Part shown: positions 1 to 7,085 of the stretch, piece after piece
Numbering within the stretch: position 1 is the first letter of the stretch
Layout of the letters: every line of letters starts with the position of its first letter
Program-made: the position numbers and the translations under genes
The notes under the pieces: generated by a model
What the model was told of the DNA's origin: nothing
Database searches by the model: none
Seen by the model: the letters and a program-made list of their open reading frames with translations, nothing else
Assembly: GCA_003662715.1 (NCBI GenBank)
Contig: QMYO01000019.1
Coordinates: 1-12,167 of the forward strand
Direction of reading: 5' to 3'
Source of the DNA: Candidatus Bathyarchaeota archaeon
GTDB taxonomy: Archaea; Thermoproteota; Bathyarchaeia; Bathyarchaeales; Bathyarchaeaceae
DNA: 12,167 nt

Positions 1-1006
1 AGTAAACGGTTGTTGCAAATCGAGGGTCAGGCAATGCTGGAATCATATTAACAACTGTGTTATCGAGAAGGTCGGGGTTACGCATGATGTCGCTGCTCAA
101 AATCAAATCGTATTCATATGGATTTGTTGCGGGGTCTTCCGTGTAAAGCGTTATTTCTCTTCCTTCAAGACTGGGGTAAATCTGCACATTGTTTAACGCT
201 TCAACAGGCGGATTTTCTGTTTCACCTGTTTGCTTACCGTTCTCCATGGTTTTCCATACGAGAGGGTCCCATCCGCCTATCCAAGCCCAGATTGGGAATC
301 CGCCTCTAAAATTGTATGCAGTTAAGCTTGCGTTTTCAGGTGGATTCATATCCAATATTTGGCTCTTCGTGAAGGTTTGATACCACACGTTAGTGTCCAG
401 CACAAACCACAAGTGCACTTTGTGCCAACCGATTTCTTTATCTCCTCTAACAGAGAACTGCATGATGAAATCTACGGGAACAAGATGCACCACATACTTT
501 TTCCATTTGATACTTGTTTCCGTCTCAGACACTTTCTTGTAATATTCAATGTAGCGCACTTCTGTAGGATTTCCATATCCTAATGGGTCACCTTTCTGAT
601 TAACTTCCGACAAGGTTGGTCTCTGCAACTCAACGATTAAGCTGGAGTCCCATGAACGTGCCTGTGTGATTCCCAAAGTGGTTACCTTCAGTTTTGCGTT
701 TAAATTGAAAACTGGATTTGTAGGACTGGGATAGCCCATGCGAATTGTCAGGGTTCCAGTTCCCGAGCCGAACAAAGTGGAATGGCTTGCTGTTGCTTCT
801 TCAAGAATTTGGTTAGCTGAAACTTGTCCTGCCTTATGAAAGCTGGTTGAATATTCGGGGAATTGAACTCCATACCATTGTAGGGTTAAGCCTTCGGGAC
901 CTGGAACAATGCCAAGTCGAATTATGGTTGTGAAAGCTAAAACGCTGAGTAAGAGAGTTATGAGTAACAAAACGATTGGATTTTTCAGTTGTCTGTTCCA
1001 ACTCAT
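1..1006 (-). CDS. large N-terminally anchored ectodomain protein, partial (candidate virion surface protein)
   Basis: The frame stays open from this ATG to the left edge, giving at least 335 residues, so the C-terminus is missing. Residues about 10-29 form one hydrophobic segment after a short basic N-terminus, as in a signal anchor. The rest is soluble, rich in Trp, Tyr, Thr and Asn and beta-like, with a Trp-rich stretch (WAWIGGWDPLVW) near residue 252. I recognise no family. It is the last visible gene of the minus-strand structural-type operon, 42 bases after the 182-residue membrane protein. By position it resembles the large attachment protein that follows the small capsid genes in fuselloviruses (VP4), but that is inference from order only. 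An ATG at 1015 is in frame. I prefer 1006 because AAAGGA then lies about 10 bases upstream, whereas it abuts the 1015 ATG. Confidence 0.8.
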   Translation of the reverse strand, partial: MSWNRQLKNPIVLLLITLLLSVLAFTTIIRLGIVPGPEGLTLQWYGVQFPEYSTSFHKAGQVSANQILEEATASHSTLFGSGTGTLTIRMGYPSPTNPVFNLNAKLKVTTLGITQARSWDSSLIVELQRPTLSEVNQKGDPLGYGNPTEVRYIEYYKKVSETETSIKWKKYVVHLVPVDFIMQFSVRGDKEIGWHKVHLWFVLDTNVWYQTFTKSQILDMNPPENASLTAYNFRGGFPIWAWIGGWDPLVWKTMENGKQTGETENPPVEALNNVQIYPSLEGREITLYTEDPATNPYEYDLILSSDIMRNPDLLDNTVVNMIPALPDPRFATTVY

Positions 1007-1048
1007 TTTGTTCATTTCCTTTTGTTATGGCACATAAAAAATGGGAAA

Positions 1049-1597
1049 TTAGCGTCGTCGTTTTGGCATCAGGAACCCGAGAACCACAAGAACCCCGCCA
1101 GTTATAAGCAAGCCCATCTGAAGCTTGCTCCATCCTATAGACTTCTCAGATTCGTCGCCAGTGAATGTTCCCTCAGTTCCAGTCCATTCGCCAACGATGG
1201 ACATTAATTGTATAGAGTCGCTGTCCTGATTGTAGAGCACAAATCCGCGAAGTATATATGTTCCCGGATGCGGCAATGTGATCGTTTCATGCCATTTTTG
1301 GTCGGGTTCAATTTCCGTAAGCCAATAATTCTCAACAGTTGTGATGGCAGCTTCAGTTTCGTCATATCTTTTAATCAACACGTTACTTATTATGTCTCCA
1401 TGGGCGGTTGCTACGAATGTTACATTAAGCTCTGGGTCAGTGGTATAGTGTACTGAATCCTCCGTGGCTTCTACGCCGTCAATGTAAAACTTTCCCTGTG
1501 GTATTGGACTTTCGTAGGTTACTGTTGCCATGAAAAGGGGCGTTATTAAAGCTAAGCCTATCATCGCGAAGCCTAAAGCAAACAATAGCGTCCTCAT
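1049..1597 (-). CDS. type I membrane protein with signal peptide and C-terminal anchor
   Basis: This 182-residue protein has an N-terminal hydrophobic segment (about 4-23) that looks like a signal peptide or anchor. An extracellular domain of about 130 residues follows, probably an Ig-like beta sandwich (HETITLPHPGTYILRG resembles an edge of such folds). A second hydrophobic segment lies at about 161-177 and ends in PKRRR. The tail would sit inside the cell or inside the particle. The start is well supported: GAGGTGAT lies 6 bases upstream and overlaps the stop of the basic-protein gene. Gene order (basic protein, this protein, large ectodomain protein) suggests a virion or cell-surface component. 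No specific family is recognised, and a host-envelope protein carried by the element cannot be excluded. Confidence 0.8.
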   Translation of the reverse strand: MRTLLFALGFAMIGLALITPLFMATVTYESPIPQGKFYIDGVEATEDSVHYTTDPELNVTFVATAHGDIISNVLIKRYDETEAAITTVENYWLTEIEPDQKWHETITLPHPGTYILRGFVLYNQDSDSIQLMSIVGEWTGTEGTFTGDESEKSIGWSKLQMGLLITGGVLVVLGFLMPKRRR

Positions 1598-1603
1598 CCT
1601 TCA

Positions 1604-1804
1604 TCACCTCAACGGTGTTTTATGTTGCGTAAGGTAGTGTCTAACGAGGAAGTCGTGTTCCCGCTTAGCCTTAGCTTTGCCTACTCCTTTTTGGTATCGT
1701 CTGCTATGCGTTATGGCATGTCCATAAACTGCTTGTCGCTTAGATTGCACTCTGGTTAAGCGACTGAAGCCTTTACGTCTTCCTCGTTTCCGCTTTTTTC
1801 GCAT
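1604..1804 (-). CDS. small highly basic protein (candidate virion DNA-binding protein)
   Basis: The 66 residues include about 23 Lys/Arg, clustered in the first 11 (RKKRKRGRRK) and spread through the rest, with almost no acidic residues. This composition indicates nucleic-acid binding. GGTGA lies 7 bases before the ATG. The gene sits between the four-helix hydrophobic protein and the 182-residue membrane protein in the same operon. In fuselloviruses a small basic DNA-binding protein (VP2) lies beside the hydrophobic capsid proteins VP1 and VP3, and this gene has the matching size, charge and position. I cannot show sequence homology, and protamine-like or ribosomal-like basic proteins would look similar at this length. 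Confidence 0.75.
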   Translation of the reverse strand: MRKKRKRGRRKGFSRLTRVQSKRQAVYGHAITHSRRYQKGVGKAKAKREHDFLVRHYLTQHKTPLR

Positions 1805-1857
1805 TTATGCTCACCTTTAACTAAACATTGGAAAACGTTGGTGTGTCGTTGGTTTTC

Positions 1858-2199
1858 CTATCTGCGTCTTCGCCCTATCCAAGTGTACAGCACATAGAAT
1901 ACTATCAGGAACAGCGCGCTTGCCATGATGCCAGTGACGCCTATTGCAGTTGCAAGCCATCCGCTGATGAAAGATGCGATTAAGCCGAAGACAACGAACC
2001 ATAACCAGCCAGTGGCGCCAAGCTTCTTTCCGCCTATCCAAGCGAATAGGAGGAAGAATATGGTGAGGAACACTAAGGAGCCCATGATGCCTTCGGTTCC
2101 AAGCCCTATCATCGGTGTTATCCAGTTGGTTATTAAGCCTGCCACTAACCCTATGGCGATGAACATGATTAACGCCATAAAGTTGAAACGTTGAGCCAT
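1858..2199 (-). CDS. four-helix hydrophobic protein with internal duplication (candidate major capsid protein)
   Basis: This 113-residue protein is almost wholly hydrophobic, with four membrane-spanning stretches at about 8-28, 38-56, 65-85 and 90-109 and a terminal RRRR. The two halves repeat each other. Residues 17-59 align with 72-112: GL[V/I]A matches at 17 and 72, Trp at 26 and 81, Gly at 32 and 87, GIM at 37 and 90, WIG at 54 and 107, then KK or RR. So the protein is a doubled helical hairpin. Spindle-shaped archaeal viruses build their particles from small proteins with one such hairpin, and this gene lies beside a basic protein and anchored ectodomain proteins, so a capsid role is my preferred inference. 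A small membrane protein of another kind, such as a holin, remains possible. GGAGG, overlapping the stop of the upstream gene, sits about 10 bases before the ATG. Confidence 0.8.
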   Translation of the reverse strand: MAQRFNFMALIMFIAIGLVAGLITNWITPMIGLGTEGIMGSLVFLTIFFLLFAWIGGKKLGATGWLWFVVFGLIASFISGWLATAIGVTGIMASALFLIVFYVLYTWIGRRRR

Positions 2200-2213
2200 G
2201 TCGTCTATGCCTC

Positions 2214-3161
2214 CTAATCCACAAGGTTAAGCGTTGAAGTCACAATGCTTACGCTGTCAGGTCCCCAGCTTCCCTTAGCTTGGTGATAAGCGCTGTCCGC
2301 ATAGAAGTACACGGTGAGCACGAGGTCAGCAGCGTCTCCGCTGTAGCCTGAGAGGTCAAGCGTGAAGGTGAAGCTTGAGCTTCCTGGATATACATAGTTG
2401 TTGCCTACTTTGTATTTTGTCACGTCTGTGTCAGCAAGCTTGGTGACGTAGTACATGTTAGTGCCTTTTTCATAGCCTTGTGCGAAGCCGCTTACAACAA
2501 CGTTTTCATAGTTGGTTCCTGTGGTTTTTGCTGTAAGTAATGGATACCAGTTTAGTTGGTTGATTGGGTCGTAGCTACTGATGAAGCCTGTGTTGTCACT
2601 GGATACGTATAGGCTTACGGTGAGAGTGATTAGACTTTTGCCAGGTGTGCCTCCGCTTGTCTTGTTGATGCTTCCACCATTTGAATAGGAGTTTCCGTCA
2701 CCGTCAATAACGGTCATGGTTAAGCTTGAGCGAGTGAAGAAATCTAAGTTCACAGTGTTAACGGTAGCAGCAGCGGCGTCCGCTTCAGTCATGTAAGGAA
2801 CTGTAATTGTTTTCCACATTTTTGCTGTGCTTTTGGCAACGTAAACATTTAGTTCTTTACCGCTTGGGTAGGTCAGAGCAGTGTCGTAGGTTCCATCATT
2901 ATTATCCGTAGCAGTTTCCAGCAGGGTTTGTCCATCGTAAATTTTAACAGTGGCTCCTGTAACCACGCTTCCAGCGAATTTGTCTATGACGCTTAGCCGC
3001 AGAATTTTGTTTACTGGCACGGTGCCCGTTGGCGGTTCACCCGGCTGTTCACTGATTATGGTTTGCTGCAGGATTGTGCCATAGCGGAGCAACATTGGTG
3101 TCGCAACGATAAGTACGGCGCCGATGATTAATATGTGCCATAACTGTAATCTTCTTGCCAT
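2214..3161 (-). CDS. N-terminally anchored protein with Ig-like/carboxypeptidase-regulatory-like domain
   Basis: The protein has 315 residues from the ATG. A basic N-terminus is followed by one hydrophobic helix (about residues 9-28) and then an exposed beta-rich region. After a short Pro/Thr linker, a segment containing VTGATVKIYDGQTL and DNNDGTYDT has the pattern of the Ig-like repeats seen in archaeal surface proteins (CarboxypepD_reg/Big-like folds). The C-terminal half is rich in Ser, Thr, Tyr and Gly and looks like a second beta domain. It is the first gene of the minus-strand structural-type operon, followed 14 bases later by the four-helix protein. A GTG at 3176 is in frame but has no spaced ribosome binding site. 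The ATG has AGGA 4 bases and GAGGTG about 12 bases upstream. A virion spike or cell-surface adhesin is plausible. Confidence 0.8.
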   Translation of the reverse strand: MARRLQLWHILIIGAVLIVATPMLLRYGTILQQTIISEQPGEPPTGTVPVNKILRLSVIDKFAGSVVTGATVKIYDGQTLLETATDNNDGTYDTALTYPSGKELNVYVAKSTAKMWKTITVPYMTEADAAAATVNTVNLDFFTRSSLTMTVIDGDGNSYSNGGSINKTSGGTPGKSLITLTVSLYVSSDNTGFISSYDPINQLNWYPLLTAKTTGTNYENVVVSGFAQGYEKGTNMYYVTKLADTDVTKYKVGNNYVYPGSSSFTFTLDLSGYSGDAADLVLTVYFYADSAYHQAKGSWGPDSVSIVTSTLNLVD

Positions 3162-3288
3162 TTTCCTATTTTTCACCTCTTTAAGTGGTGTTTAACGTAA
3201 AATGTTTATTTGGTATCATGGATAAGGCTTATATTAACAAAAATAATTATATGTGTCCTTACGAAAATTATTACTTACATGATGGAAG
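3162..3288. promoter_or_regulatory. divergent AT-rich control region
   Basis: This gap separates the minus-strand structural-type operon from the plus-strand operon, so both must be transcribed from it. It is AT-rich, with TATA-like stretches at 3228-3236 (CTTATATTA) and 3244-3252 (AATTATATG) for the plus strand. The opposite strand of about 3227-3238 reads TTAATATAAG, a possible box for the minus operon. ATAAG-G-CTTAT at 3222-3232 is a short inverted repeat that could be an operator. The boxes are read by eye, and no start site is known. Confidence 0.45.
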
Positions 3289-3576
3289 TTGTCGAGTTCT
3301 GATGATATTATTGTATGCGAAGCAGTATTTGAGGATGAAAGAATTCTTCAACGTATGGGTAATAGTTATGGAGTTACGCTTCCGTCATGGCTTATTAAAA
3401 TGCATCGGCTTCTGACAATGCCTATTAAAAGCGGTATTGTGCTTCGTGATAAGCATGGTGAAGAAAGATGGTATCTTATTGATTTAAAAAGTGAGAAGCC
3501 TAAGCCTAAGCAACTTATCATCAATTTTAGAAAGGACAATAACAATCAGAGGGTAAGGGCTTACATCACAATTTAA
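3289..3576 (+). CDS. AbrB/SpoVT-like DNA-binding regulator
   Basis: This 95-residue protein contains ERILQRMGNSYGVTLPSWLI (about residues 17-36). That matches the strand-GNS-x-G-V-T-[IL]-P signature of SpoVT/AbrB-type swapped-hairpin DNA-binding domains, followed by GIVLRDKHGEERWYLI as the second beta half. The C-terminal 30 residues are basic and could extend the DNA contact. The start is weak: the only start codon before the domain in this frame is TTG at 3289, with GGAAG directly upstream. The frame is closed by a stop at 3280. It is the first gene of the plus-strand operon and faces the divergent control region, so it may regulate that region and itself. The domain call is from motif recognition; the operator is unknown. 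Confidence 0.7.
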   Translation: MSSSDDIIVCEAVFEDERILQRMGNSYGVTLPSWLIKMHRLLTMPIKSGIVLRDKHGEERWYLIDLKSEKPKPKQLIINFRKDNNNQRVRAYITI

Positions 3577-3585
3577 GGTGATGTG

Positions 3586-3915
3586 ATGATGAAAAAAAGC
3601 GTCATGTTGCTCCGTTGGTTTCAGTTTCTCATGTTCTGCGGTATAATATGGTTTAGCAATTGGCTTTTCCTTTATGAAATGGCTTATTGGCGCAAACCCT
3701 TCTGGACAGCGCTTGGCAACTCGTTCTTTAATACGGTAATGTTAGAGCTGTCCGTGCTAACAATTGTTTACACTGAGTTGTTCATCCGTAACTTAAATCC
3801 AAAACGGAGGAAACGGAGAAGCCGAAGGGAGGCTACAGCCACAGTCCAGGAAGAAAAGCCTCAGCATGATGATTTTGAAGGGTTCCCTCCACTCACAGAG
3901 GTTGAGGAGACATAA
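3586..3915 (+). CDS. small two-helix membrane protein with basic cytoplasmic tail
   Basis: About 109 residues with hydrophobic helices at roughly 9-31 and 44-66, then a strongly basic stretch (PKRRKRRSRR) and an acidic, Pro-containing tail. By the positive-inside rule both ends would be cytoplasmic. AAGGTGAT ends 4-7 bases upstream, and GTG 3583, ATG 3586 and ATG 3589 are all in frame. I chose the first ATG, but 3589 is equally good. It follows the AbrB-like gene after 9 bases and precedes the coiled-coil membrane protein after 3, so these are cotranscribed. Function is unknown. A membrane partner of the next protein, or a virion membrane component, is possible. Confidence 0.75.
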   Translation: MMKKSVMLLRWFQFLMFCGIIWFSNWLFLYEMAYWRKPFWTALGNSFFNTVMLELSVLTIVYTELFIRNLNPKRRKRRSRREATATVQEEKPQHDDFEGFPPLTEVEET

Positions 3916-3918
3916 GCT

Positions 3919-4953
3919 GTGAAGTTGCCGAAGCTACGTAGAGAAACAACAGTTTCGGGCTTGGGCACCCAAGAGAACACAGCTAAGCTTCTGATTCTGG
4001 TTTTAGCTCCTTTCTACATCTTATACTTTGGAACCTATTATCTTATTGAAATGAATTATGTAGAGGAAACTTTTGGAATAATGATTTTTTTTGTGGGCTT
4101 AGCCATTGAGATTTCAGCTATGTATGGATACAACGCTAAGAAACAGAAGGATGCTGCGGAGCATTTAAGTTTCCCGGCAAGCCTGTGGAGATTCAACTCT
4201 ACTGACAAAACGCTAATAGACCTTTTCATTCCGCCACCACGAGGCATACGATACATCGGAGAATTTACAAAATCTTCGGTGGAGGAGCTATGCAAAGAAA
4301 TCAAGAAAGTTATAAAGGAAGGAAAACCTAAAAATCCGAACAGAACTTCGGGAAATAATCCAAACTATGTTTACCTCATAGAAAACAAGCATGCCATTGA
4401 ATATGAGCATCCACAGTTCGGTCCCTTGATTTTCAACCGTTTCATATGGATATGCCCCAGCAAATTTGAAGAAACTTTTTTGTTTACTCCTGGAGGCGAA
4501 ACTTGGTATGGCAATTTTCCAGTTACTCATCCCAAAAGTGAAGGCTTAGTTCTGCATGTAATTGATTGGCACAATCATATGGGAGAATATATGCCCATCT
4601 GCATAGTGGCAGATTCAACCCGACATTATGAACAAAGCCTCGAAAGAGTCAAAATACCAAATCCAGAGTATGAACAAATAGTTTCTTCAAAGCTCTCTTT
4701 TTTGAGAGAGGAAAACATTGCATTAAAAGACCAAGTTTCCACTCTTGAAGACCATTTGAATGCTGTTTTGAAGCGTTCCTATAAGGCAAGTGAGCTGGTT
4801 AGGAAACAGCTTGAGGATATTAAAACTTGGCTTGGAGACGTAACACGTGAAACTCCGCCTTTACGCTATCGGCTACTCAATCTGAAGACATTCGGCGCCA
4901 TTCTCATTGTATTGTTTATCATCTATTTGGCTTGGACTTATATGGGAGGCTAA
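3919..4953 (+). CDS. membrane protein with soluble domain, coiled coil and C-terminal anchor
   Basis: This 344-residue protein has two hydrophobic helices near the N-terminus (about 24-43 and 52-68). A soluble domain of about 180 residues follows, rich in Trp, Pro and His. A heptad-like region at roughly 255-300 (FLREENIALKDQVSTLEDHL) predicts a coiled coil, and a last helix spans about 324-341. The start is GTG, with GAGGAG about 9 bases upstream overlapping the end of the preceding gene. Its neighbours are another membrane protein and, two genes on, an AAA+ ATPase, so it could be the membrane platform of an ATP-driven assembly, egress or DNA-transfer machine. That is inference from order only; I do not recognise the family. 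Confidence 0.8.
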   Translation: MKLPKLRRETTVSGLGTQENTAKLLILVLAPFYILYFGTYYLIEMNYVEETFGIMIFFVGLAIEISAMYGYNAKKQKDAAEHLSFPASLWRFNSTDKTLIDLFIPPPRGIRYIGEFTKSSVEELCKEIKKVIKEGKPKNPNRTSGNNPNYVYLIENKHAIEYEHPQFGPLIFNRFIWICPSKFEETFLFTPGGETWYGNFPVTHPKSEGLVLHVIDWHNHMGEYMPICIVADSTRHYEQSLERVKIPNPEYEQIVSSKLSFLREENIALKDQVSTLEDHLNAVLKRSYKASELVRKQLEDIKTWLGDVTRETPPLRYRLLNLKTFGAILIVLFIIYLAWTYMGG

Positions 4954-4955
4954 CT

Positions 4956-5468
4956 ATGAGTTTTCTGATTCGTTACCTTCATCGAAGAAAGAAGAATCAA
5001 AAAGAAAAGTTTGAACACAAAACTGTTTTAGATAGACTTGAAGAAGAAGGTTTCAAACCATTAATAAAAAGCGACATTTTGGAAGGACGTTTGCTTGAAA
5101 TAAGAAACACTTTGGATAAAATTCTCAAAAGCGACGGCAACGACCAACTTAAATTCAAAGGCAAATTAGTTGATGAAGCCTACAAGCTTTTTATGGTTTG
5201 CTCCTCAGCATGGGCGAGAAGCATGGATAATCCTTGGCTTGCGCATAGAATCAACTGCTTCATCAAACTATACAAAACCGTAAGGAACAGTCCAGCTTAC
5301 CTCGATGACCTATTTATGTGTGCATGTATTCTAATCAACGTAACATTTACAAACATAGATGTGGAGCCGCTACGACCCATAATCATTCAAACGATACCGA
5401 TGAAAAAAGGGATTTATCCATTAGCTGGTTATCACAATTTGAACCTACCGGAGGAACGTGAAGAATGA
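4956..5468 (+). CDS. soluble protein of unknown function preceding the ATPase
   Basis: This 170-residue protein has no hydrophobic anchor. The first 30 residues are basic (HRRKKNQKEK), the middle is predicted mostly helical, and the C-terminal third contains Cys residues in DLFMCACILINV, a buried-looking segment. The ATG at 4956 has GGGAGG 6 bases upstream, overlapping the end of the membrane-protein gene, and is preferred to an in-frame TTG at 4932. The stop overlaps the ATPase start (ATGA), so the two are translationally coupled and probably work together, perhaps as adaptor and motor. I recognise no domain. Confidence 0.8.
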   Translation: MSFLIRYLHRRKKNQKEKFEHKTVLDRLEEEGFKPLIKSDILEGRLLEIRNTLDKILKSDGNDQLKFKGKLVDEAYKLFMVCSSAWARSMDNPWLAHRINCFIKLYKTVRNSPAYLDDLFMCACILINVTFTNIDVEPLRPIIIQTIPMKKGIYPLAGYHNLNLPEEREE

Positions 5469-6346
5469 CCGTCATTGCACAGATAACCTATATGGACAAG
5501 CTGATTCGAGACGCCATACGCAATGATGGATGGGAGTTCTGGTGTATCTGGGGCGTTAAGGGTTTTGGAAAAACAAGCCTCGCCTTAGGTTTATCATACC
5601 GATTTTATCATAGTTGGCAGAAAGTTTTCAAGCACTTAGTTTTCACCGACACACAACTCAGAGACCTCTTACTTAAACAAGAAGATGACCCAAATTACAG
5701 AGTCCCTTTAGTTGTTTGGGATGACCCCGCAGTTCACATGAGTAAGTATAAGTTTCGAGACATGCTCTCCGTAGAGTTCATGGAATTTTTCGCGGGAATA
5801 CGACCTCGATTAGCCATTTTAATAGTGACAGCTCCGTTACCAACCTCCCTTCTGAAAGGTTTACGGGAAGATTACACCGCAACCATTTTCCTACCGAAAA
5901 GAGGTTACTACATTTTTCAACGTCACGTTTGGCAAGAAGATTATAGAAGCATTAGACCACGTTTCCGCAAGCTGAAGGAACAAGAAGGCTTTTTCTCTGC
6001 GATCCCGCCAGATGTTTATGAACAATATAAAATATTGCGGCATAAGTTCCTCGTGGAAAAGAAGTATAAGCGATTAATGGTGTTAGAAGCTGAAGACATC
6101 ATTAACAAATTAACACCTTTAGATTTCAAGGTGCTATGGCGCATCTTTAAAAATAGAGGAATGAATGCCAGAGAGTTCAGAAGGGGAAAACGCTACTACG
6201 AGGAAAAATCCATCGTTAACAAGCTTGAGGCTTTCGGTTGCTTGGTCACTTATGAAGACCACATATACGTAACAGACCTTGGGAAAAAAGTAGCTTTGGA
6301 GTACGTCGCAAATGGTCGTCCGAAAAACCCCGCCCATGTTTATTAA
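5465..6346 (+). CDS. AAA+/P-loop ATPase with C-terminal winged helix
   Basis: The 293-residue protein has a Walker A motif at residues 30-37 (GVKGFGKT) followed by Ser. Walker B is at 82-87 (LVVWDD), after a strand-loop of about 45 residues. A sensor-1-like strand ends in Thr122 (LAILIVT). Residues about 217-283 form a winged-helix pattern (LTPLDFKVLWRIF, then EEKSIVNKLEAFG and HIYVTDLGKKVA), so the protein probably binds DNA. Fuselloviruses and other archaeal elements carry comparable P-loop ATPases with DNA-binding tails (SSV B251-type), used in replication or DNA handling. Which of these applies here is not shown. A role in genome packaging with the upstream membrane proteins is the alternative. 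GGAGG lies about 11 bases before the ATG. Confidence 0.85.
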   Translation: MTVIAQITYMDKLIRDAIRNDGWEFWCIWGVKGFGKTSLALGLSYRFYHSWQKVFKHLVFTDTQLRDLLLKQEDDPNYRVPLVVWDDPAVHMSKYKFRDMLSVEFMEFFAGIRPRLAILIVTAPLPTSLLKGLREDYTATIFLPKRGYYIFQRHVWQEDYRSIRPRFRKLKEQEGFFSAIPPDVYEQYKILRHKFLVEKKYKRLMVLEAEDIINKLTPLDFKVLWRIFKNRGMNAREFRRGKRYYEEKSIVNKLEAFGCLVTYEDHIYVTDLGKKVALEYVANGRPKNPAHVY

Positions 6347-6437
6347 TATAACCTTAAAAGAAGCCCAAAATGAAGAGATTATATCAGAAAGATATGGGAA
6401 GAAATTATTTGCTACTTTAATTTCATGGTGATAAATA

Positions 6438-7082
6438 ATGAAGCGTGGTAATCCATATCCTCATCGCTATAAGCATGGTAAAATCGAGGAAGCCACAGAC
6501 CTGCAGACTTTTTCTCAGTTGATGAATAAAATTAAAAAGTCATGGGGAAGTTTCGATGTTCTTTTCATCAAAAGCCTATTGGCTTTATTCTATTGGACCG
6601 GGTTGCGGAAGTCGGAAGTTGTAGGTGCGATCTCGCATAGATATTGGACTAAAAAGCATGGGTGGAAATGGACCCAACCAGTCAAAGGCATAATGAAAGA
6701 AGACATATGGATTAAAGGGCGTTTTTTTTATGTCAAGGCTATCGCCAGAAAACATGGGAAGCGGGAGGCTCCACTAATTATTCCTTTGGATTTGCCGTAT
6801 GTAGATTTGATTGTGGAGCAATGGAGAAGAACACCGGAAAAAGAAAAAGTTTGGTCCATAAGCGAGGTTCATGTTTGGCGTCTCATCAAAGATATTGCAC
6901 CAAACTTGTATCTGCATTTTTTCCGTTTTAACCGCATCACAAAATTTTGTGAAAACCCGAAACTCAGCATAGCGGATATCTGCAGCTGGACGGGATTGAC
7001 ACCGCAAACAATCGGTAAATACTTGGAGAGAAGCGGTCGGTTTATAAAAAGAGTGGCTGTAACCCTAAAGGAAGAAGCTTAA
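6438..7082 (+). CDS. tyrosine recombinase (integrase), short catalytic-domain form
   Basis: This 214-residue protein carries the catalytic set of tyrosine recombinases. Arg57 lies in YWTGLRKSEV, and Lys105 lies in a beta-hairpin (ARKHGKREAPL). The HxxR box is His160-Arg163 (LHFFRFNRITKF), Trp184 stands where the second His/Trp is expected, and Tyr195 is in TIGKYLERSG. Only about 40 residues precede the catalytic domain, so the usual N-terminal core-binding domain is missing or very short. It would integrate or excise the element at a host site, often a tRNA gene, but no att site is visible in this window. GGTGAT sits 5 bases before the ATG. The gene ends convergently with the right-hand operon, leaving 21 bases between. 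Confidence 0.9.
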   Translation: MKRGNPYPHRYKHGKIEEATDLQTFSQLMNKIKKSWGSFDVLFIKSLLALFYWTGLRKSEVVGAISHRYWTKKHGWKWTQPVKGIMKEDIWIKGRFFYVKAIARKHGKREAPLIIPLDLPYVDLIVEQWRRTPEKEKVWSISEVHVWRLIKDIAPNLYLHFFRFNRITKFCENPKLSIADICSWTGLTPQTIGKYLERSGRFIKRVAVTLKEEA

Positions 7083-7085
7083 ACG

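Noticed and set aside
118..583. Plus-strand frames opposite the large ectodomain gene
   Set aside because: They have no ribosome sites or domain patterns, and the minus-strand frame is open through the whole region.
1817..2224. 135-residue minus-strand frame overlapping the four-helix protein gene
   Set aside because: It is a shadow in another frame. Its product is rich in Arg and His with no domain pattern, while the 1858-2199 frame has a GGAGG site and a clear membrane pattern.
3185..3415. 76-residue plus-strand frame overlapping the AbrB-like gene
   Set aside because: No ribosome site, Tyr/Asn-rich translation of AT-rich promoter sequence, and it overlaps a frame with a recognisable DNA-binding domain.
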